A stretch of 53,038 bases of DNA from Brachionus plicatilis (Eukaryota > Rotifera > Eurotatoria > Ploima > Brachionidae), in assembly GCA_010279815.1 (NCBI GenBank), contig QEOQ01000544.1, positions 973,205 through 1,026,242 on the forward strand, read 5' to 3'. Below the pieces are notes generated by a model. That model saw only the letters and a list, made by a program, of their open reading frames with translations, searched no databases and was not told the DNA's origin. Positions 1 to 8,571 of this stretch are shown piece by piece. A program made the position numbers and the translations under genes. The number at the start of each line of letters is the position of its first letter. Position 1 is the stretch's first letter.

Positions 1-715
1 GAAAGATACATTTCAGTTTAGATACTTTTTGTTTTAAGCTTTAAATAATTTAATTTTCAATGAAACTTAAATTAAAATTTTATCGAAATTAAGTATAAAA
101 TTTTAACAAAAAATTCATAATGTTCATTTAGTATTTGAGTTTTTTTTCCCATTTTTTTTCTCAAAGAATTCAATTTTTGAATTTGAAAAAATTTGAACTT
201 TAACCAGAGTTGTCTAAAACGGACATTAAGTCGGATAAAAAGTCACTTCTTTTGGTTTTTTTAAGCCAATTTTTAAGTAGCTTTTATAGATGGATTTTGA
301 GGGACTCTTTTTTCTTAGACAATCTTTTAATTAAATCAAGGATTTCATTTTTAATTTTGATTTTAATATTTAAAAGTTAATTTTTTTTACAAAAATTTAT
401 TTGAAATATGTAAATTGTTTTTAAAAATAGTTTTTAGAATTAAAAGAAGAGAAATTTATTTACAGAATGGTGAAATAAATAAAAAATTAATTATTAAATT
501 CAATTTTGGTCGAAAATAACTATTTACTTATCAAATTTAGTAGAAAATAATTCATCTTTAGGACTAACTCTGGTACCTTGCAGTACTTTTGGACATAGCG
601 ACGATTTTTTTAAATATATATTTAGAATAAATTTGAAAAATCAGATTCCCTAAAAATTATGATAATAATCGTTCAGATTGTACTTATCTTAAATAGATAT
701 TCAGTGAAGTTAAGT
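1..715. other. AT-rich intergenic DNA
   Basis: No open reading frame of coding character is visible on either strand. The stretch is dominated by A/T homopolymer runs. It contains a weak candidate hAT-like inverted-repeat relic (205-572, listed separately), and its last 8 bases (708-715) are the left target duplication of the element that follows. Confidence 0.6.
205..572. mobile_element. possible degenerate hAT-like non-autonomous element
   Basis: The left edge begins cagagttgtctaaaa and the right edge, read on the other strand, begins ccagagttagtcctaaa, so the ends form a short imperfect inverted repeat starting with the CAGAGTT typical of many hAT ends. The length (about 368 bp) resembles the better preserved element at 716-1091. 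No convincing 8-bp target duplication is visible at these edges, so this may be an old relic or chance similarity. Confidence 0.25.
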
Positions 716-1091
716 AAGAGCTGGTCAAAAGTTAAAGTCAAGTCTGGACTTAGACTTTATTTTTTTTAATAAAGTCAGGATCAAAACTTTTTTTTTAAAT
801 TTTTTTCAATGAAGGCGCTTATTTGGGTTTTATTTAGTAGGCCGCTACAATAGCTACCTGGAATGGCAAAAAATCATATGATTGTGATCCTGACATGGAT
901 TGCCGTTCCAGATTGCTATTGTAGCGGCCTACTAAATAAAACCCAAAAAAGCCCCGTTTAAAGAAAAAAATTAAAAGAAAAAAGTTTTTTTGGCGGACTA
1001 GTTCAAGTCTAAATTATTAAATACAATTAAGACTCTAAAGTGTTAAAAAAATTTCGAAGTCAAAGTCGACTTTGACTTTTGAACAACTCTG
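716..1091. mobile_element. hAT-like inverted-repeat MITE with 8-bp target duplication
   Basis: A 376-bp element made almost wholly of two arms. The inner arms (816-868 and 900-953) are nearly perfect complements and enclose a loop of about 31 bp that contains the palindrome aatcatatgatt. The outer arms are more diverged but still pair: left aagagctggtcaaaag, right (reverse complement) cagagttgttcaaaag. The flanks are agttaagt (708-715) and agttcagt (1092-1099), a 7/8 match. An 8-bp duplication plus a CAGAGTTG-type end is the pattern of the hAT superfamily. No transposase is present, so the element would depend on one encoded elsewhere. Confidence 0.72.
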
Positions 1092-1187
1092 AGTTCAGTA
1101 CAAAATAATAGAACAAAATGATAAAAAATTAAATAAAAATTTAAAAATATGTTAAAAACTAATATTAATAACAATTATTTCGAGCGA

Positions 1188-1312
1188 ATTAGCCAAGCAT
1201 GCAGTTAGTGAGGGCACAAAAGCTGTCACCAAATACACCAGCTCTAAATAAAACAGCCCTCACAAAAAATTTAGAAATCCCCCGGCCTTTTTCAAGGCCA
1301 ATACCTTTTTTC
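1188..1312 (+). other. GC-rich island with two hairpins, possible Pol III unit or SINE relic
   Basis: An island richer in G+C than its surroundings. It holds a two-level hairpin (outer stem gtgagggc at 1208-1215 with gccctcac at 1255-1262; inner stem agctg/cagct) and a second hairpin with a perfect 6-bp stem (ggcctt/aaggcc, 1284-1299). tagccaagcatg (1190-1201) resembles a Pol III A box, tttcaaggc (1290-1298) matches the B-box core at all but the first position, and six T follow at 1306-1311. The A-B spacing of about 100 bp is long for a tRNA, so this is only a candidate. Confidence 0.2.
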
Positions 1313-1510
1313 AAATAAAGCATAAAATTTAATTCTGCCAAAGTTTATTTGTTGTCAAGTTTAATCAATTCAGTTGAGAGTAAATAAAAAAATCTCTATT
1401 AAATATTTAGTAATAATTTAATATTTACAGTAGTAACCCAAAAAAGTTACTATAGACTATTCCAAAATTTCTTTTCAAATTTAATATCGTTGGGAGCAGA
1501 ATTCCTTCTA

Positions 1511-1908
1511 CCGTATTTCGCTGAATATAAGCGGGTACCGGAAGAACGAAAAAATCAAAAGAGACGCTTATATTCGAGCAAAAAATCATTTTTTTATTTT
1601 TTCGAATATAAGCAGGTCCGGCTTGTATTCAAGCATATTTTTACAGATTAGACCTAATTATGTGAATTAGAGAAACCTGATTGGATATTTATTAGCCAAT
1701 AAAACAAAATAAAACAGAATTACAAGGTTGCATTGGTTGTGAGGGTTGCAATTTATACAACAAGCTAATTATAAATATTAAAAGCGCTTATATTCAAGCA
1801 TCAAAATTTGCTTTTTTTATTCGAATAAAAGCTGGTGATGATGTGAATTTTTTCGAATATAAGCGGCCCGCTTATATTCAAAACCCGCTTATATTCGGCG
1901 AAATACGG
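1511..1908. mobile_element. TA-flanked MITE with subterminal repeats (Tc1/mariner- or pogo-like)
   Basis: The ends are near-perfect inverted repeats of about 26 bp (left ccgtatttcgctgaatataa; right, read on the other strand, ccgtatttcgccgaatataa, both continuing into gcgggt). TA lies directly outside both ends (1509-1510 and 1909-1910), the duplication made by Tc1/mariner/pogo transposases. Inside, the word gaatataagc or its complement recurs in both orientations near 1522, 1566, 1603, 1621, 1786, 1821, 1853, 1870 and 1885, as expected for repeated transposase-binding sites. No coding capacity is present. Assignment to the superfamily rests on the TA duplication only. Confidence 0.75.
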
Positions 1909-2973
1909 TAATTAAAAAAGCCTTAGGCGAATATTAAGTTGAAGTAATTCAGTTATTTAAGTTATTTATTAAATTAAATGCACGATGAACCTTTTCTCAA
2001 AAGCAATTCAATTAAGAACAATTTTTATTAAATTTCAGTTTATTAAAAAAAGACAAATTATCAATAATTTATTTTCCGCTATTCAAATCTTCAAATATTT
2101 TATTAAAAAACAATAACAAAAATCTAAATGAAAAAAAAAATATAAAGATTTAATTAAAGACTTGTATACTAATTCTTTGTTAAACAACGTGGATTCAAAA
2201 CAATAGAAAGAATTCAACGGTTTGAAAAAATAAATTTTCTCTCAATTTTTCTTTTCAAGTTACATATAACTTGTCTAAATCATTCAACATAATAAAAAAA
2301 GAACATACCAAATGAAAAAAATTGAATATATTTTATTATTTGACTTCAAAATTAGATCTTTGATCGCAACATGACTTGCTATAGTTGATATATATAGTTG
2401 ATAAAAATTTATTCTATTTTTTATCCTTTTGTTCTGTTCTATTGTGCTCTAATTTACAAAAACATAGAATTTGTCCAAATTTAAAATTAAATTTAACATT
2501 TTTATATTTTGTGTTTTCTTTATACAAAAGAGTTTTAATATGAATAAATTTTCATGCGGCTTTGAAATTTTTAAATGAATTAGTTAAATTAGCAAAAATG
2601 ATTGAAATTCTAGTTCTGTGAAATTGTGAAATTGAAATTCTATGCATGGGTATACGCTTTGATCTCAATAAATCTTTTATATTTAGAATAAAATCAGCTA
2701 AATATTATAAAATATAAAAACTTCAGTTATATAAAAAATATGTACATCAGGCCTAACCGACCGAAAGCTACAGAAATGTAAAGTTGTTCGATTTATAAGA
2801 ATTTTCACTAAAAAATAAAGATAGGTTTTAGCCGGATGGCTCTGTCGGCTAGTTTGGATGCCTTCTTACATCTTAATTTTTATCGACAAGTCTTATTGAT
2901 CGAACAGCTTGAATTTTTTAACTTAAAAATATAAAAATTATTGAATTTCTAGTAATCGACAAAATTAAAATTA
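1909..2973. other. AT-rich intergenic DNA
   Basis: No gene is visible. Around 2750-2900 the sequence is less AT-rich and contains a 6-bp hairpin (tagccg/cggcta, 2830-2852) and an imperfect inverted word pair (tgttcgat near 2783, atcgaaca near 2898), which may be an unrecognised repeat tail. The rest is A/T-rich spacer. Confidence 0.5.
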
Positions 2974-3106
2974 TTTTACATTTTTAGATTTTCATATTTT
3001 TAGATTTTTTGTGCAATATTTCAGAAAATAAAAAATTAATTAATTAATTACCAAAATTAAAAATAAAAATTTATGAAATATTGCACAAAAAACTAAAAAT
3101 GTAAAA
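2974..3106. repeat. inverted repeat / hairpin
   Basis: The left arm (2974-3023) and right arm (3073-3106) are complementary: ttttgtgcaatatttca pairs with tgaaatattgcacaaaa without mismatch over 17 bp, and pairing resumes through ttttacatttttag after a 16-bp tandem duplication (attttcatatttttag) found only in the left arm. The spacer is about 50 bp. It could be a small foldback element; no target duplication could be defined. Confidence 0.6.
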
Positions 3107-3655
3107 TTTTCTACATTTTACCTATAAATCTGTAACCATCTTATTCCAAAATTGATCTTGGTTAAGTCGACTTGATGATATTGTCAAAATTGGGTTTTAA
3201 TAAAATATTAACAGAATTTGGATATTTTTAAAATTTTATTGCTTAAAATTTAATAAAATTTTCTAGATATCTAATTTTTCATTTAAAATATTTAAACTTT
3301 CTTTTCTGAAAGAAAAAGAGAATAATTAAAAATAAAAATGATCAAAATTTATTTAATTTCCTAAAAAATTAATTATTCAATAGAAGACTTTCATTTAGTC
3401 AATCAATTGAAGCTTTAATCATTCTTACAAAAAATTTTACTTAAGTAAAAAAAAGAATGTTAATTTTTAGATTTCTTGTTGAAAATTTTTTTAGTAAATC
3501 AAAGACATATAACTGAACCTTGCTTCGATTTTCTTCTGCAAAATTCAAAAAATTGCATTATAACTTAAAAATTTTGGTTTCATAAATAAAAAACATATAT
3601 TAGGATTATTTTTTATTGAAATCTAAAAACTTTCATGATAATAGTAATTTATTTT
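3107..3655. other. AT-rich intergenic DNA
   Basis: No coding region, RNA gene or clear repeat is visible. The region separates the hairpin repeat from the LINE tail. Confidence 0.6.
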
Positions 3656-3858
3656 TTATCTATTTAAAAAATAATTTAGGCGAAGCCTTCGCCAGTTGGA
3701 ATGGAGACTTAGTCCTTCCTTTCAGCCACATGATAGATTTTTGATACCACATAATGTAAATAAAAAAATAACAAAATTTTTTTTGAAAAAGTTAAATTAG
3801 TTTTAGTTTTGTTTTTAAATTTTCCTTTATATGTTAAATGAAAACAAATTTATAATAG
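3656..3858 (-). mobile_element. solo 3' tail of a non-LTR retrotransposon
   Basis: About 200 bp that align closely with 36961-37158, the 3' non-coding end of the LINE whose reverse transcriptase lies at 37249-39241. Both carry the same ordered words (ggcgaagcc, ttggaatggagacttagtcc, tttcagccacatgat, ttttcctttatatg). On the minus strand the element ends with a stem-loop (3679-3693) followed by an A/T tail. No reverse transcriptase is attached, so this is a severely 5'-truncated insertion of the same LINE family or a SINE that borrowed its tail. It lies about 120 bp upstream of the coiled-coil gene. Confidence 0.75.
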
Positions 3859-3978
3859 TAATTAAATGAGCTAAATAAACTGAACTTAAATTGTATTTGA
3901 CTAGACAAAAATATTCCCAATATTGAAATATTTAAAATATTTAATAAAAATTTTAATTATTTTTCTTTAGACCTTGGA

Positions 3979-5379
3979 ATGGATAAACAAATCAATTCAG
4001 TACAAAATTCTGATGAATACAAAAAACTGCTCAACAAGTTAAAAGCAGTGGAAATAGAACGAAACGAAATCGAGCAAATTAATAAAAAGTTGCTTGATGA
4101 TCTCAAGGTTTATTACGAAGAGAGAATCCGAATTCTTGAATTGAATTACTCAAGCAAAGCTCTGTGGTCAAACGTATTTATTTTATATTTGAAGCTTCTG
4201 TTACTAAATTATCTAGCTAAAATGGGTCTTTTTATTAGATGGTTTGTTTTGCAGTAAATTTATCATGCTTTGAATTTAGCTTATTTTATGCTCCAAATTG
4301 TTCATCAAAAGATAACCAAGAAATATTCATTTTGGTTACTAAATGCTCTTATTCAAATTGAAATAGCTAAATCTCAAGGGGTAAATTTAATTCAAACTAA
4401 AAATGCTTCTTATTGAAGTTCGAAAGCGAAATCACCAAAAATTATGTAGACAAATCTGTGGGCTGTAATCTCCTAAGCGAAATGAATTTAAATGATTTAA
4501 TTAATGTCACAGATTCGAAAAAATTTCTAAAAAATTTAAACAGGTTAATCAAAAATGAACTCAAGAAAATAAAAAGCGAAATTTTGGAAATAAATTTAAA
4601 ACGTTCTGATTTAATGAACATATTTGACAGCTTTAACTCTTACCTCACAAAGGAATCAACAAACCAAAAAAACAAAGGAATGATAAGCAGATTCAAAAAT
4701 TTGGATAAAAACTCAATAAAAATAAAAAATGATCATTTGGACGCTCTTTACGAAAAATTCGATTCACAAATAGTTGAATTAAGTAATGTGTTTTTGAATG
4801 AAAAGCTTGATCTAATTTTCAAGCACAATCAAATCGTCGATGAAATAAATCAAAAATTAATTGAATCTAAGTCTCCCAATGAATTTTCAATTAAAGATTC
4901 ACAAAAACAAACTTCGAACGACCTTTCATCATTTTTTAAACAACTAGAAAAAATAGGACAAAGCGAAAAATTCAAAACCCAAGAGATACAAACTGATATT
5001 AACCATTTAACAAACGATGAATTTTTGAAGCTCAATTCGGTATTTTTTTTTCAATTTTTCTTTAAAATTTGATAAATAGATTGAAAAAAATTATTTAAAT
5101 AATTTAAAAATTGTTTAATGAAAAATTTATTTTAAGATATTTGATAAGGACAAGATCAATTCCGATAAGTACAGTTTAGAATTCGATCAATTAAATTTTG
5201 AAGATTTGCTGAGCCTATTGAGCACAAACAGTGTTGATCGTGATAAAACTGAACAAATTAAAGATACCATAAACTATATGCTAAATGATTTAAAAAGACA
5301 AAATGAAAGTCTAAATAATATTAATGGTGAGTTAAAATTGATCATTTGTCGAATGTATGACAAATTGAATGATTTTTAA
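3979..5379 (+). CDS. three-exon coiled-coil protein of unknown function
   Basis: I do not recognise the family. The model joins exon 1 at 3979-4173 (65 codons), exon 2 at 4419-5039 (207 codons) and exon 3 at 5137-5379 (80 codons plus TAA), giving 352 residues. Both introns are phase 0 with GT donors (4174, 5040) and AG acceptors (ending 4418, 5136), and the frame stays open across both joins. The product is lysine-, asparagine- and glutamate-rich with long heptad-like helices, at about residues 12-60 and throughout exon 2, and no membrane segment. The start is the first in-frame ATG, 8 nt after a splice-acceptor-like ttttctttag, so a 5' UTR intron, trans-splicing or an earlier coding exon is possible. 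A structural cytoskeletal or centrosomal role is only a guess. Confidence 0.6.
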
Positions 5380-6040
5380 AAGTTTATTCGTCGTTTTTTT
5401 TGCTATTTTTTTTATCGCAAAAATAAATTTTACCATTTTTAGAAATTGTTCTCCATTTTAAATTTTTAAGTCATGGCTTTGACACCATGATTGTTATAAA
5501 TATAAATTTTTTAGAATTTTTTCTTTAATTTTAAATTTTTTTTATTTAGAGAAAAGGCTATTCTATTTTAATTTTAATCTTAATATTTGTAATGAAAAAT
5601 ATTATTAACTACAAACATAAAAAAAAAGTCTTTCTATTCTCTCAAATAATATTTGCGGGTTTTAATTTAATACTTTTGTTATTTAAAAATGAAACCTATA
5701 ATATTAGTACTTCTAAAAGCTTTATCTGTTTTTCAATTTAGTAAAAACAATTAAAATCTTGTTTTAGATTTGAACAAAATAGATTTTTTTTCTATTATGA
5801 TCTTTACTGATAAATTTTAATTTTAAGAGTTTATATTTGATACGTTTTTTATTTCTCACTAGAGCTAAATTAATTTTACAATTTCGCAAAATGATGAAAA
5901 ATTATTTATATTTAAGTGAATTCTTTAAAATTAAAATTCCGAATTAATAATTTAAAATTTGAATATTAGAAATTATCAAATTTGATAGTTTTTTTTTCAA
6001 TTTGTTATATCTCGTTATTTTCATCGCACAGAGATAGATA
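5380..6040. other. intergenic region between the coiled-coil gene and MRPL48
   Basis: About 660 bp of A/T-rich sequence that should hold the 3' UTR of the upstream gene and the promoter of MRPL48. No other gene is visible. Just before the MRPL48 ATG there is a splice-acceptor-like cgcacag ending at 6031. Confidence 0.55.
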
Positions 6041-6718
6041 ATGATAGTCAATACGAATAGAATAATATCGAGCTTGAATACAGCAAACTCGATATCAGTT
6101 TTACAAAGCTGTTGTTTAAGAACATCTAGTGCAGTGCTTAGTCGGGCCGTAGTCAACAAATCTCAAAGAATCAAGCTAGCCGAGCTTTTAAACCAGGAAA
6201 GTCAAACTAAAAAGGATGTTAAAATGGACTATGTAAATAATGCTGAGATTAAATTTTATGATCCGCCATACTTAGTCCGAGATGCACCATTTCCAAATTA
6301 CGAACTCTTAAACATAAGTCTTAAGGGCTATGATTTTTCAATTTTAAACACCTATTACAAGTACATTGAGAAATTGTGTAGTTTATTAAAAGTAGAAGTA
6401 GTAGAAGCTTATGCTATGCCGCCTCGCAGCTACAAAATCAAAACCTATCAACCTTTCGGTACCAATTTGGACAAGGAATACAACCTGCAAATGTACCATC
6501 GGATTGTTCGAGTAAAAAATCTAAAATCAACCCTAGCTCCATTGTTATTCGAAACTGTTCAGCTAAATCTGCCAGAAGGAGTTCAGCTGAATATACATGA
6601 GCCGACATTTGAGGAAGACGAGTTCCGATATGTTCCTGATATTGAACTCCAGGATATGAGACAAAAATTAAGCGAAATGACAAAAAAACCTGGTGACTCA
6701 AAAACCAACAAAAAATAG
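6041..6718 (+). CDS. MRPL48: large mitochondrial ribosomal subunit protein mL48 (MRPL48)
   Basis: A 225-residue protein of the mitochondrial large ribosomal subunit, in the uS10-like fold family. Residues 1-45 form a probable mitochondrial targeting peptide: few acids, with Arg, Ser and hydrophobic residues. The S10-like domain runs over about residues 88-186. Its family hallmarks are LNISLKGYD near 90-98, VEAYAMPPRS near 121-130 (MRPL48 proteins have a VEESYAMP-like segment here) and LPEGVQLNIHEPTFEEDEF near 177-195 (compare LPEGVRLSVKEHTEEDF in mammals). Length is close to the human protein (about 212). There is no intron in the coding region. The next gene, YAE1, starts 147 bp downstream on the same strand. 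Assigned by remembered family motifs. Confidence 0.88.
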   Translation: MIVNTNRIISSLNTANSISVLQSCCLRTSSAVLSRAVVNKSQRIKLAELLNQESQTKKDVKMDYVNNAEIKFYDPPYLVRDAPFPNYELLNISLKGYDFSILNTYYKYIEKLCSLLKVEVVEAYAMPPRSYKIKTYQPFGTNLDKEYNLQMYHRIVRVKNLKSTLAPLLFETVQLNLPEGVQLNIHEPTFEEDEFRYVPDIELQDMRQKLSEMTKKPGDSKTNKK

Positions 6719-6865
6719 TTTTTTGTCAATTTATTTCATTAGAAAAAAACCTAATTTTTTCCAATAAAATTTTTAATTTTTCTTTCATTTAAATTTAATT
6801 CAATTGCAATTAAACGCAATTTTCGAGAATTTTATTAAGTATGATTAATTTGTTGAACAAAAGAA

Positions 6866-7414
6866 ATGGAAGATTTTGAGGATGAGGGAAAAGACTTCTT
6901 GGTTGAGCAAAAAACTACTGAGCGTCACTTGAATGAAGTTAAGACAAACGGATTTCGCGATGGAACTCAAAGCTTTATGGAAAATGAGGCTTTGATACAA
7001 CAAGGCTTCGACAATTCCTATAAAATATTCAGTATTTTAGGATTTCGAGTAGGGGAACTTAGAACTTTAGGTTCATTGTTGTGCAAAGACTCATGCTTGT
7101 TAGCAAAATTAAATGATAAATTGGAAAAAATAGAAAACTTTAATTATGAGTCTAGAATTCATTGGAGTTTTGAGTCCAATAACTTGGCGCCTGATTTTAG
7201 CCAGGTCGTCGAAATTGTGAATTACTTTCAAGATAAATTAAGCCAACTGAAGCAAATATTAATGAGTTTTTCGAGTGAGAAATCGCTTCAAAAACTCAAT
7301 GACAATTTGAACAAAATTTCTATAAAATATGACGATCAAGATGATTTAATGGATGAAGAAGAAAAACAGAATGTTAACTTAATAAATAATTTAATTGAAA
7401 ATTGGAACTTTTAG
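6866..7414 (+). CDS. YAE1: YAE1 domain protein (cytosolic Fe-S adaptor, YAE1/YAE1D1)
   Basis: A 182-residue protein. Yae1 with Lto1 recruits the cytosolic iron-sulfur targeting complex to the ribosome-recycling ATPase ABCE1/Rli1; this role is known for yeast and human. The family's deca-GX3 region is seen at about residues 29-69, with glycines spaced by three residues (G29 and G33, G47, G59 and G63) and the aromatic pattern GFRDG, QQGFDNSYK and GFRVGELRTLGSLL. The lead-in, with an acidic DEGKDFLVEQ and TERHLNEVKTNGFRDG, parallels the human protein. The C-terminal half is helical and acidic. Single exon; ATG at 6866, 147 bp after MRPL48, with a possible shared promoter. Confidence 0.85.
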   Translation: MEDFEDEGKDFLVEQKTTERHLNEVKTNGFRDGTQSFMENEALIQQGFDNSYKIFSILGFRVGELRTLGSLLCKDSCLLAKLNDKLEKIENFNYESRIHWSFESNNLAPDFSQVVEIVNYFQDKLSQLKQILMSFSSEKSLQKLNDNLNKISIKYDDQDDLMDEEEKQNVNLINNLIENWNF

Positions 7415-8571
7415 ATGAAATAAAAAGAAAAAAATATTTTGACAACTCAAAGCTAATTTTACATCTCAAGAGACCTCTGGATATCTTCTCCTAAAAAAAT
7501 TAAAAAATCGTTTTTTAATTTTAAAATATTTTTTTTATCAAAAATTCAATTTATCCATCAAAACATGTTTGTTTGATATTTATGTTTATTATAAAATTAT
7601 ATTACGCCACTAAGAAAAAATTTTTATCATAAAATATATTTGCTAAAACCTTGGCAAAAATATTTTATCAATCAAATTTTTTATCGTAGCAAAAGTTTTA
7701 TCTAGTTCTTTTTTGGAAAAATTTCACATTTATTGTTAATTTAGATCGTTTTTTCCGATCATGTTCTTAAGAATCTAGGTATGAAAATTTTATTCACGAA
7801 TATATTCTAAAGTTTAGTTTATGTAATTTATTTTATAATTTTAAAGTTAGCTTTTCCATCTGCTGGTCACCTATTGCGAATTTTTTATTATTATTAGACG
7901 AAAATTCCAAATACAATATTTGTAAATAAGCAAAAATATTTATTTAGTGAGAATTTATTATAATTGTTTTTTAGTTGAGCATTTAAGTCGTAGTTAAATT
8001 TTGGATTTGTCTTGATAAAAAATACAGCAAATTTTTGCACATAACTTGCATCAAATAATTAATTAATATTTTTTAAAAAATGGTGAATTTTTTATTCATT
8101 TTTTAATTTTTTATGCCAACAACTCCTTTAGTCAATTTAAGGCATTCCGTTATTGAAAGGATGCATTTAGTCACTTTCATTTGCCTAGAGCTTTGACACA
8201 CATATTTGTTTTGCCTCTTAATAGCAATGCTTCTAGTTAAATTTGTCTATTTCTTTTCGGATTAGTAGAATATTTAGGAAAAAAATTATTATAAATACTT
8301 TGGAAAAATTCAGTTTGTTTTCTCAATCAATCCACTTATTAGATATGTACAAGTATTAACAAAAAAATAATCAAAATATTTTATTAAAATTTCACATTTT
8401 TATGATTTAGAAATAATTTTCGATTAAATTAATATTTTTTACATTTAAACATAATTCGACAAAATTTTCTTCAATTTCATAATTCCATTGTTGCCATGAT
8501 TTGTTTAGCTTTGATTCTGTTACATTTTTAGATGTAGGAAATTTTACCTTAACACGACTAAAAGTTACAAA
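7415..8571. other. AT-rich intergenic DNA
   Basis: About 1.16 kb between YAE1 and the LRR-Ig gene. No coding region or RNA gene is visible. A slightly less AT-rich patch at about 8110-8240 was read on both strands and gives no recognisable protein or repeat. Confidence 0.55.

Noticed and set aside
2750..2905. Possible MITE between tgttcgat and atcgaaca words
   Set aside because: The inverted words are short and imperfect, no target duplication was found, and there is no second copy in the window.
8110..8240. Less AT-rich patch considered as a tRNA gene or a small exon
   Set aside because: No cloverleaf, no B box and no sustained open frame.
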